DNA of 64,000 bases, from contig CBFIHN010000001.1 in NCBI GenBank assembly GCA_965662575.1, forward strand, positions 28,540 through 92,539, read 5' to 3'. Origin of the DNA: CBFIHN01 sp965662575 (GTDB lineage Bacteria; Pseudomonadota; Gammaproteobacteria; Francisellales; CACEW01). Within the stretch, counting starts at the first letter, position 1. Each line of letters begins with the position of its first letter. Shown here one piece after another: positions 36,418-44,406 of this stretch. The notes under the pieces are model-generated. The model searched no databases, was not told the DNA's origin, and saw nothing but the letters and a program-made list of their open reading frames with translations. The position numbers were made by a program, and so were the translations under genes.

Positions 36418-37825
36418 GATAAAATTCCTTTAAGTTTTGCTCTAAGCTTTTAACATCTTGCAGACACTCATAAGCGGGTAGATTCAGTCCACGCGCTGAA
36501 ATATCATGTGTTACTGGGGTTTCATTGTGACAATACGATTGGTAAATTGGCATATCACTCAGTGGATAGAAAAAAGGCCGTGCTTCTATGCCTACTGCCT
36601 TAAACTGATCAAGATATCTTTTCTTCTCTTCAGCGGTTGTAGCTAGGGCTGCAATAAGCCATGTAATTTTAGACCTTGCTGGCAATGAGCGAGATTGAAA
36701 GCTCAGCTTCCCTAGTAAGGCGCTGCGATAACGTTCTTCATAAGTAGAACGGTTTTGGTGAATATTATCAATACGCTCTAGCTGAGCAAGGCCAATAGCT
36801 GCCTGTAAGTTGGTCATTCGATAATTATAACCAACAACTTCATGCCAGTAGCGCTTTTCTTTGCTCATGCCATGATCACGGTACAGGCGCATCTTCTCTA
36901 ATAATTTTGGACAGGAAGTGACACACATTCCCCCCTCACCTGTTGTAATCACCTTATTCCCATAAAACGAAAAGCACCCAATATCACCAAAGCTACCTAC
37001 TTTTTTACCATCATATTGTGCACCATGGGCCTCAGCACAATCCTCGATTACCTTCAATTGATGCTGCTGTGCAATATGCATGATCGAACCCATATCGCAT
37101 GGCTGACCATAAAGATGTACTGGAATAATTGCCTTAGTCTTGCTGGTAATAGCTACTTTAATAGCTTGGGGACAAATACACCAGCTATCTTGCTCAACAT
37201 CAACAATAACTGGAGTTGCCCCAGCATGCAGCACTGCGTTGATTGTCGCAGCAAAGGTTAAATCAGGAATAATCACCTCATCACCAGGACCCAGACCTAG
37301 AGCCACCAAAGCCAAGTGTAAAGCCACTGTTCCATTGGACACTGCAACTCCAAACTCACAATCAGAATATGCCGCAAAGTTTTGCTCAAAACGCTTAATA
37401 TAGCTGCCGCTACTGGAAATCCATGTGCTTAAAAATGCATCCGTTAAATATTTAAACTCGTTTCCGTTCAGGTTAGGTGATGCAATAGGAAGATGAATGG
37501 ATTTTTTATATTCAAAAAAATCGACAACTTGTTTTTCATCTGAAACGACTGGCATTACATCAATGCCATCTACCATTTTCTCTACCATCTGCTCATAACT
37601 CTCACATTGGTAGGAAAACACGTAATTTGGATTTAATACATCAACAACCGTACTACCTAGTTGTTTACCATCTAAAAGTGCCCGGCGAATATCGCCATCA
37701 GTTAATACACCCAACAAAGCACGCTCATGATCAACAACAAAAACCATTCCCTTGCCATTTTCATTGATCAGTTGCATAGCAGACAGCAAGCTTTGAGCAC
37801 TCTCACACAGTAAAATATCTAACAT
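36404..37825 (-). CDS. CBS-domain/DegT aminotransferase fusion
   Basis: 473 residues. Residues about 1-110 form a CBS pair (GVLTDGDIRRALL, then DGIDVMPVVSDEKQVVDFFE) of the kind that binds adenine nucleotides. From about 115 follows a complete DegT-type aminotransferase with FYGNKVITTGEGGMC (PLP Lys) and VIEDCAEAHGAQ. DegT enzymes are usually about 370-390 residues without CBS. In C. jejuni PtmE the CBS domain is joined to a nucleotidyltransferase instead. This suggests allosteric control of sugar amination. Confidence 0.87.
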   Translation of the reverse strand: MLDILLCESAQSLLSAMQLINENGKGMVFVVDHERALLGVLTDGDIRRALLDGKQLGSTVVDVLNPNYVFSYQCESYEQMVEKMVDGIDVMPVVSDEKQVVDFFEYKKSIHLPIASPNLNGNEFKYLTDAFLSTWISSSGSYIKRFEQNFAAYSDCEFGVAVSNGTVALHLALVALGLGPGDEVIIPDLTFAATINAVLHAGATPVIVDVEQDSWCICPQAIKVAITSKTKAIIPVHLYGQPCDMGSIMHIAQQHQLKVIEDCAEAHGAQYDGKKVGSFGDIGCFSFYGNKVITTGEGGMCVTSCPKLLEKMRLYRDHGMSKEKRYWHEVVGYNYRMTNLQAAIGLAQLERIDNIHQNRSTYEERYRSALLGKLSFQSRSLPARSKITWLIAALATTAEEKKRYLDQFKAVGIEARPFFYPLSDMPIYQSYCHNETPVTHDISARGLNLPAYECLQDVKSLEQNLKEFYRASE

Positions 37826-38673
37826 TGGACAATAGCCTCCGTTAAAGCTGCATAAGATTCCTGCAATGCTTCCAATCCAGAGTAAACCTCTAAGGTGAAA
37901 TCCTTATTTTCAAGATTAGCTTCTGATAATAAATTAAATAACTCTGAGCCTTTCTGCAAGGCATGATTTAAGTCATGCAAACCATCGTTATCGCTAATAT
38001 GAATATAATCACTATGCGCTAGCATACCCTGAAGTTCTGAGGAAAACTCTAGCCCCAAACTGTTTGTACTTACCTTCAAATGCGCCACATCAACCAGCAA
38101 ATTAAAGTCTAAGCGCTTTTTAAGCATCTGATACTCGTCGTAGCAAGTTAACATAAAAACATTACGACCATAATTTCTGGCATTGGTATGCGAAAAAACA
38201 TTATTTTCTACATACAGCTCCACACCATCAGCGTAATCTTGTAGGCCAGCAAAGCCTCGGCAGAATTGATCGACCGCTAAGTTAGCATCAAAAATGGTTT
38301 TACTGGTAATTGCTTTGCCAATTTCTCGCACTTGGATATCAAGAAAAAACCCAGCATGTAACCCATACTTTTTTGCGCCTAACTGCTTTGATAAATCAAT
38401 CGCTGACTTACAATGCTCGAAACTCAGATTAAAGATATGCTCATCCAACGACGCTAAATTTAATACAAAAGGCTCGGGAGGTGGCGGAAAATAATTATGA
38501 CATAAATAGTTTAAATCATACTTTTCTTTCAGCTGTAAAAGATCATCAGCAAAGCCATCATATAATTTTGTTCCTCCAGAGAGCTCTATATTTCTAAAAC
38601 CAGCATCAACTAATTGCTGCACGCTATCTTTTATTTTGTCCGCTTTAACACAACCTGTTGACACACAAATCAT
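37819..38673 (-). CDS. Sugar-phosphate isomerase/epimerase-like TIM barrel
   Basis: 284 residues of the AP-endonuclease 2/xylose-isomerase-like barrel family (GFRNIELSGGTKLY, KKYGLHAGFFLD, VELYVENNVFS and NLLVDVAHLKVS place metal-binding residues on the strands). Such proteins isomerise or epimerise sugars. The substrate cannot be read. It overlaps the CBS-aminotransferase by 7 nt and the NeuD-like gene by 4 nt. Confidence 0.75.
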   Translation of the reverse strand: MICVSTGCVKADKIKDSVQQLVDAGFRNIELSGGTKLYDGFADDLLQLKEKYDLNYLCHNYFPPPPEPFVLNLASLDEHIFNLSFEHCKSAIDLSKQLGAKKYGLHAGFFLDIQVREIGKAITSKTIFDANLAVDQFCRGFAGLQDYADGVELYVENNVFSHTNARNYGRNVFMLTCYDEYQMLKKRLDFNLLVDVAHLKVSTNSLGLEFSSELQGMLAHSDYIHISDNDGLHDLNHALQKGSELFNLLSEANLENKDFTLEVYSGLEALQESYAALTEAIVQC

Positions 38674-39278
38674 TTTAATTTCCTCGCTGGCATGCCAACA
38701 TACGTACCTGGTTCCACTATATCAGCAACAATGACTGCCCCAGCCCCGACCACCACATGATTGGCGATTTTCATTCGATCTTTAATCACCGCTCCGGCAC
38801 CGATAAAGCAGTTATTACCAACAGTAACTCGACCGCATAGCTTAGCGCCTACAGAAATGTGGTTGTGATTACCTATCGTTGTCTCGTGTTCAACAATCGC
38901 TCCACTATTAATAATATTATTATCGCCAATATGACAACCAGAGTTAATATAAGAAAATGCAAATAACTGGTTCGCCACCCCCAAACTTACCCCAATTTCA
39001 CAGAAACTTTTGGGGTGTTGAAGGCTTTTTTCCAATAGCTGTGCAGAAAACCGCTTAAAATAATGCTCTCGCTTATTATTATCACCGATGGAGAGGAAAA
39101 CTTGGCAACTACTATCTACTAAATCCGTACCACCTGAAACCTCAAAATCATCTTGATACTGTTCGCATTGCAAACCATCATCGAAAAAATACAACTTTGA
39201 CGATGGCAGACAAGCATTTAATAAATTAACAGAGGACCTAGTATGTCCACCTACTCCAATAACAGCAAGTTTATTCAC
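38670..39278 (-). CDS. NeuD-like sugar acyltransferase
   Basis: 202 residues. The IGVGGHTRSSV start replaces the usual GAGGHA.VV of the PglD/NeuD family. The hexapeptide part follows (HIGDNNIINSGAIVEHETTI, then FIGAGAVIKDRMKI). It ends with VGMPARKLK, typical of the family. It overlaps neuB by 4 nt and likely acylates an amino group of the acidic sugar or its precursor. Confidence 0.87.
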   Translation of the reverse strand: MNKLAVIGVGGHTRSSVNLLNACLPSSKLYFFDDGLQCEQYQDDFEVSGGTDLVDSSCQVFLSIGDNNKREHYFKRFSAQLLEKSLQHPKSFCEIGVSLGVANQLFAFSYINSGCHIGDNNIINSGAIVEHETTIGNHNHISVGAKLCGRVTVGNNCFIGAGAVIKDRMKIANHVVVGAGAVIVADIVEPGTYVGMPARKLK

Positions 39279-40321
39279 AAGCTAATAATCTCATGTTGAT
39301 TAAAATCTTTTGATGCAATTTGACCAACAACCTCATCAAAATATATTGGAGATAAACCCTCACCACCTGTGCGCATGGCAATCAAGTTTTGCGTAGAGAA
39401 AGCCTCACCTTTAGCAATAGGCTCCCTGGCAACCAAACATTTCTGCAAAGATTGACGTGTCTTAAGCTCTGATAAAGTTGGCATTTTAATGGAAGACCCC
39501 ATAAAGCGATCAACTTTCCTAACCAATGCAACGTAATCTTTCAACTCATGCGGCAATAATGATGCACTATGATCAGGGCCTTCAAGTGAGCCATCCAGAG
39601 TAAAGTGTTTTTCTACAACTTTAGCCCCCATGGGAATTGCAAAAGGTGAAGCACCTAAACCTCGAGTATGATCTGAATAACCAAGCAACATATCAAAATG
39701 CTGCTGATAGGTGTTTAATACTGACAAGTTTGCTTCATCATCCTCTATAGGATAATTTGCCGTGCATTGCAACAAAACAACTTGATCATTAATAGGGGCA
39801 ATAGCAGCTAGTGCTTTTTCCACTTCCGAAAAATAACTCATCCCAGTAGATAGAAAAATTGGTTTCTTTTTCTGAGCAATTTTTTGTAGAAACGGAAGGT
39901 TTGTTATATCTGTTGATGCCACTTTATACGCAGGAAGGTCTAAATCATCAAGGCTGTCCAAACTTGGCTCATCGAATGGCGTAGTTAAAAACAAAATCTT
40001 TTTCTGTTCGCAATAGTTTTTTAATTCCAGCGTCTGTTCTTGGCTAATTTCCAACTTCTTCAACATATTAAATTGAGATTCGCTAGCATTAGTTGTTGCC
40101 CGTTGATACGGTGCTTTTTCAACATCACTTAGAATCAAAGACTCCGTTTTGAATGCCTGAAACTTAACCGCATCAGCACCAGCCTCAGCAGCAACATTGA
40201 CTAATTTCTTTGCAAGATTAATGTCTCCGCCGTGGTTAACACCTGCCTCAGCAATAATGAATGTAGGAGAAGCTGCTGAAATCAACTTATCTCCTACGGT
40301 AACACTACAACTAAATTTCAT
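39275..40321 (-). CDS. neuB: Nonulosonate synthase, NeuB family
   Basis: 348 residues. Condenses phosphoenolpyruvate with an N-acyl-mannosamine-like sugar to give a nine-carbon acid. FIIAEAGVNHGGDINLAKKL, DAVKFQAFK, GYSDHT and VVEKHFTLD follow in order, and a C-terminal SAF/antifreeze-like domain (REPIAKGEAFS) completes the family architecture. The usual partner, a hydrolysing UDP-sugar 2-epimerase (NeuC/LegG/PseG), is not found in this window. Confidence 0.92.
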   Translation of the reverse strand: MKFSCSVTVGDKLISAASPTFIIAEAGVNHGGDINLAKKLVNVAAEAGADAVKFQAFKTESLILSDVEKAPYQRATTNASESQFNMLKKLEISQEQTLELKNYCEQKKILFLTTPFDEPSLDSLDDLDLPAYKVASTDITNLPFLQKIAQKKKPIFLSTGMSYFSEVEKALAAIAPINDQVVLLQCTANYPIEDDEANLSVLNTYQQHFDMLLGYSDHTRGLGASPFAIPMGAKVVEKHFTLDGSLEGPDHSASLLPHELKDYVALVRKVDRFMGSSIKMPTLSELKTRQSLQKCLVAREPIAKGEAFSTQNLIAMRTGGEGLSPIYFDEVVGQIASKDFNQHEIISL

Positions 40322-40324
40322 GGT

Positions 40325-41437
40325 TTAACTCTCTAATTCTTTACTGACTGGGTAGCCATTATCTATTAAAAACTTGTCGCGCTGCATTAACTTGATATCT
40401 GCCGCCATCATACTACTCACTAAGCCTTGCAAATCATATCGGGGCCTCCAGTTTAGTTTTTGATGAGCCTTACTGGGGTCACCAATCAGCAGATCTACTT
40501 CTGTTGGCCGGAAGTAGCGCGAATCTACAGCAACAACTTCCTGACCATAAGGCAATTGATAATCTGCATTATGACATTGTTTCACAACTGCTATTTCATC
40601 GACACCTTGCCCCTTAAACTCTAGCTCTATACCTAACTCCATAAAAGCCATGCGAACAAACTCTCTGACTTCGGTTGTGACACCAGTTGCCATTACCCAG
40701 TCTTCCGCTTGATCAGTTTGTAAAATTAACCACATCATTTCAACATAGTCTTTAGCATGTCCCCAGTCACGCTTGGAGTTGAGATTGCCTAAATATAATT
40801 TATCTTGAAGCCCCAGTGCTATTTTTGCTGCTGCCCGAGTAATTTTTCGTGTAACAAATGTTTCACCGCGCACGGGAGATTCATGGTTAAACAAAATGCC
40901 ATTGCATGCAAAAATATCGTAAGCTTCGCGATAATTAACTGTTATCCAGTAAGCATACATTTTGGCAACTGCATAAGGAGAACGAGGATAAAATGGTGTT
41001 GTTTCTGTTTGTGGAATCTCTCGAACTTTGCCATATAGCTCTGAAGTAGAAGCTTGATAAACTTTAGTTTTCTGCTCTAACCCCAAAATACGAATCGCCT
41101 CAAGAATCCGCAAGGTCCCTATACCATCGGCATTAGCGACATACTCAGGCGTTTCAAAACTCACATGAACATGACTCATTGCTGCTAAATTATATACTTC
41201 ATCAGGCTGTATATCTTTTATCAAGCGCGTAAGATTCAATGAATCCGTCATATCGCCATAATGAAGCTGGAGCTGTGCATTACCTTGATGACCTTGATAT
41301 AAATGATCAATACGACTCGTATTGATTAAACTACTGCGCCTTACTAAGCCATGAACCTCGTATCCTTTATCTAGCAAAAGCTCTGCCAAATAAGAGCCAT
41401 CCTGACCCGTAATACCTGTAATAAATGCTTTTTTCAC
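40325..41437 (-). CDS. gmd: GDP-mannose 4,6-dehydratase
   Basis: Extended SDR that makes GDP-4-keto-6-deoxymannose. The start is GTG 41437, giving VKKAFITGITGQDGSYL. Upstream in-frame residues would overlap manC heavily and lack homology. The catalytic SPYAVAKMYA (YxxxK) and VSFETPEYVANADGIGTLRI are typical. It follows manC, its GDP-mannose supplier. No GDP-fucose, rhamnose or perosamine finishing enzyme is obvious nearby. Confidence 0.93.
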   Translation of the reverse strand: MKKAFITGITGQDGSYLAELLLDKGYEVHGLVRRSSLINTSRIDHLYQGHQGNAQLQLHYGDMTDSLNLTRLIKDIQPDEVYNLAAMSHVHVSFETPEYVANADGIGTLRILEAIRILGLEQKTKVYQASTSELYGKVREIPQTETTPFYPRSPYAVAKMYAYWITVNYREAYDIFACNGILFNHESPVRGETFVTRKITRAAAKIALGLQDKLYLGNLNSKRDWGHAKDYVEMMWLILQTDQAEDWVMATGVTTEVREFVRMAFMELGIELEFKGQGVDEIAVVKQCHNADYQLPYGQEVVAVDSRYFRPTEVDLLIGDPSKAHQKLNWRPRYDLQGLVSSMMAADIKLMQRDKFLIDNGYPVSKELES

Positions 41438-41444
41438 TGAATAC

Positions 41445-42854
41445 CTACTTGTCTGCAAATCTAATAACATCTTCTTCTGACACAATATTACCAGAATGAA
41501 TCTCTATCAACCTAACAGGCTCACTCTTACTGGCAGAGCCAATTCGATGTTTGCTATTGGATGGAATATTTAAGGATTCGCCAGCCTCCAACTGCTGTAA
41601 AACACCACCAAGCAAAACTTCTGCACAACCACTTAACACGGTTAACGTTTTGTTTTTCAATTTGTGTAGATGCAAGGAGGTGTGCATCCCTGGATTGATA
41701 TAAACTTTTTTCACGGCAAAAGTACTTCCCTTCACCAAGACATTGCTATACCCCCAAGGTGAGAAAAGCTTTCGATGCTGAATAGCTTCCTCACGCCCCC
41801 GCTCTTTTAGCGATAATGCTATTTTTTTAACATCCTGAGTATGTCGCCGATCCGCAACCAACACTGCATCCGCGGTTTCAACCACAACCAAATCACTAAC
41901 ACCGGCAACCGCCAACAAGCGGTCATGCGACTTTAAAAAGCAGTCCTTCGCGCCAATCTCAATAACATCACCATCGACCACATTGGCTTGATTATCCTTA
42001 TACTGAATATCAAACAACGCATCCCATGAACCAATATCTGACCATTTTGTATTGCTCAAAGGCAATAGCGCAATATCTTCTGACTGCTCCATCACCGCAT
42101 AATCAATAGACTTAGATTCAGTTTGGGCAAACACTTCGATATCTTTAATACGAATAAAATCTAAATCAGGGTATGAAGATGCATAAGCTTGCTGGCATGA
42201 AGTATAGATATTCGGACAATATTTCTTGAGCTCCTCAAGATATTTTTCTACCGAAAATAAAAACATGCCTGAATTCCAATAATACTGTTCAGACTGGCTG
42301 TACTCTTTAGCTTTTTCCTCCTGCGGCTTTTCAATAAAAGAGCTGACAGAGAATGCACCACACTCTAATTCTTCTCCGCATTGAATATAACCATAGCCCG
42401 TATGGGGACTTTCAGGCCTTATGCCAAAAGTAAACAGGTAGTTTGTAAACCTAGGGCTCTCTCGTAAGCAATTCAACTTACTCAATACTTCACCAAAATC
42501 ATCGATATAGTGATCGGCAGGAAGCACCAACATCATTGCACCTGGGTCATCTTTTGCTATTGCAAAGGCTGCCAAAGCAACGGCTGGCGCTGTATCTTTA
42601 GCAAAAGGCTCAAGAACAATTCTTCCAGGCGAAACATCGATTTCCCGCAAAGACTCTGCCACCTGAAACCTTTGAGTCTCGTTACAGACAACTAAAGGAT
42701 TAGAAAATCCTTTCAGCCCCTTAAAACGCAGGCAAGTGTTTTGCACAAGATTCCTTTCATTGACCAGTGGAATAAACTGCTTAGGAGAATTTTGACGAGA
42801 CAGAGGCCACAACCTCAACCCCGAGCCTCCTGACAATACTACAGGATAAAACAA
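41445..42854 (-). CDS. manC: Mannose-1-phosphate guanylyltransferase / mannose-6-phosphate isomerase
   Basis: 469 residues. The nucleotidyltransferase half begins FYPVVLSGGSGLRLWPLSR and includes FGIRPESPHTGYGYI and FIEKP. The C-terminal cupin (VKKVYINPGMHTSLHLHKLK) is the type II phosphomannose isomerase module. Together they form GDP-mannose from fructose-6-phosphate with an external phosphomannomutase. A strong -10 box lies about 112 nt upstream, after the IS630 element. Confidence 0.94.
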   Translation of the reverse strand: MFYPVVLSGGSGLRLWPLSRQNSPKQFIPLVNERNLVQNTCLRFKGLKGFSNPLVVCNETQRFQVAESLREIDVSPGRIVLEPFAKDTAPAVALAAFAIAKDDPGAMMLVLPADHYIDDFGEVLSKLNCLRESPRFTNYLFTFGIRPESPHTGYGYIQCGEELECGAFSVSSFIEKPQEEKAKEYSQSEQYYWNSGMFLFSVEKYLEELKKYCPNIYTSCQQAYASSYPDLDFIRIKDIEVFAQTESKSIDYAVMEQSEDIALLPLSNTKWSDIGSWDALFDIQYKDNQANVVDGDVIEIGAKDCFLKSHDRLLAVAGVSDLVVVETADAVLVADRRHTQDVKKIALSLKERGREEAIQHRKLFSPWGYSNVLVKGSTFAVKKVYINPGMHTSLHLHKLKNKTLTVLSGCAEVLLGGVLQQLEAGESLNIPSNSKHRIGSASKSEPVRLIEIHSGNIVSEEDVIRFADK

Positions 42855-42966
42855 AGATTACGAGCTCCTCAGACTAATACCACTAAAAAACACAAAACTA
42901 ACTGCAAGCGTTCTCACCAAAAGCTAAAAATGACAAATCACATTCAACACTACTAAAAGAGGAAAT

Positions 42967-42972
42967 ATTATA
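42967..42972 (-). promoter_or_regulatory. -10 box upstream of manC
   Basis: TATAAT on the minus strand (42972-42967), about 112 nt upstream of the manC ATG. The -35 region 17 nt away (ACTACA) is weak. It may drive the manC-to-pglE part of the locus, which is cut from wzx by the IS630 insertion. Confidence 0.4.
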
Positions 42973-43050
42973 CCATAAAGCGCCCCTGATGTAGTAGTGA
43001 AACCTAGGTGAAGACTTACTGATGAACTCCCAAGGACTTCACGCTTATTA

Positions 43051-43960
43051 TAGATAATTCACTATAAAACGGTTATAATTAAATGGCTTTAACATCTTTG
43101 CCATCGTCATAAATGACTTACTCTCTAGACTTCAGGAAACATGTTCTATCCATCAAAAAACAAGAGGGCCTGACCTACTTGCAGACATCCAAACGCTTTA
43201 AAATAGGAACAACTACGCTGACTAGGTGGAACAACAAGCTTGCTCCTCAAACTAGTCGCAATAAGCCTGCAACAAAGGTCAATATGGACAGTCTAAGAGA
43301 GGATGTTCAACTGCATCCAGATGCATATATTTACGAACGTGCCAAACGCTTTAATGTTAGCGTTGGCGCAATATTTAATACTCTAAAACGACTTGGTGTC
43401 ACGTATAAAAAAAACACTGCAACACCCAAAAGCAGACGAAGAACAGCGCAGCTTATTTCAAGAAAAAATAAGGCGCTATAAGCTCCTCGGTAAGCCAATA
43501 GTGTATCTTGATGAAAGCGGGTTTGCCTTGGATTCGCCAAGGTTGCATGGCTATTCAAAAAAAGGAAAACGATGCTTTGGCAAAATAAATTGGCACGCCA
43601 AAGGTCGAGTTAATGCAATTGGTGCACTGTTAGGCTCAACACTTATAGCGGTATCCTTATATGCATGCAACGTAGACAGTGACGTATTTTTACATTGGGT
43701 TGAGAATGATTTGTTAATTCACGCCCCACCAGGCTCAGTTATTGTGCTCAACAATGCTACATTTCATAAGCGCAATGATATTAAGACTTGTATTGTTAGA
43801 GCTGGCCATACTTTGGAATATCTGCCTCCGTATTCCCCAGATCTGAATAACATTGAAAAAAAATGGGCTCAGGCTAAGTCAATAAGAAGGAAAACTCAGT
43901 GCAGTATTGATGAGTTATTTTCTATGTATTTATCATGACCGTCTTATTATGAATTAGCTA
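43051..43960 (+). mobile_element. IS630-type insertion sequence
   Basis: A 910-bp element flanked by duplicated TA (43049-43050 and 43961-43962). Its 29-bp terminal inverted repeats, TAGATAATTCACTATAAAAC at the left and the complement of TAGCTAATTCATAATAAGAC at the right (43932-43960), match at 23 of 29 positions. Together with a two-frame DDE transposase this fits the IS630/Tc1 superfamily, which targets TA. Francisella carries related elements (ISFtu1), but assignment to a named IS would need a search. Confidence 0.9.
43113..43938 (+). pseudogene. IS630-type transposase, frameshifted, with a catalytic Asp changed
   Basis: The N-terminal frame (43113-43481) has a helix-turn-helix (KKQEGLTYLQTSKRFKIGTT). 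The C-terminal frame (43393-43938) has the DDE domain. The frames join at an eight-A run (43407-43414); removing one A restores TYKKTLQHPKADEEQ. YLDESGF supplies the first Asp and NNIEKKWAQAK the Glu. The second Asp, usually VLDNATFHK, is Asn here (VLNNATFHK). Programmed slippage at the A run could rejoin the frames, but the Asp-to-Asn change would still abolish catalysis. Confidence 0.85.
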
Positions 43961-44406
43961 TATCTTGGACGAAGCGCACTACAAAAAGCGTCTGTCATAG
44001 AACTACAGAAAACCCCAACTTGCAAAGATTACTCAATTTACCGCATCACCTTTCACGGCATTTACCCAATTACGTATGAAGACTACCCTTATGTATTTAC
44101 TCAAGCTTATGGCTCCAACATCAGATTTGGCTATGCTGATACGGCCAGCCCTGCATCCGTAAAAAGCTTCTTTACCCCTCAAATAACAAAGATAAGAATG
44201 GGCACTAATCTAGTGGATATAGACAGCAAAAATGCCAACATGAGTATTTACCCATCACAACTTGCTGAGCATTATCACAAAAACCCAATTTATATCGGCC
44301 TCAAGTATCTCAGTTTAAGATTACTTGGCAACAACCAACAGCTGCAAGCATTTTTAAATGGATTATTAACAACAACCTGCTCTCCAAGCTCAAATAAAAT
44401 CAAGCT

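Noticed and set aside
42855..43050. Hidden gene between manC and the IS630 element
   Set aside because: No open frame with family resemblance was seen; it holds a -10 box and the start of the interrupted ORF.
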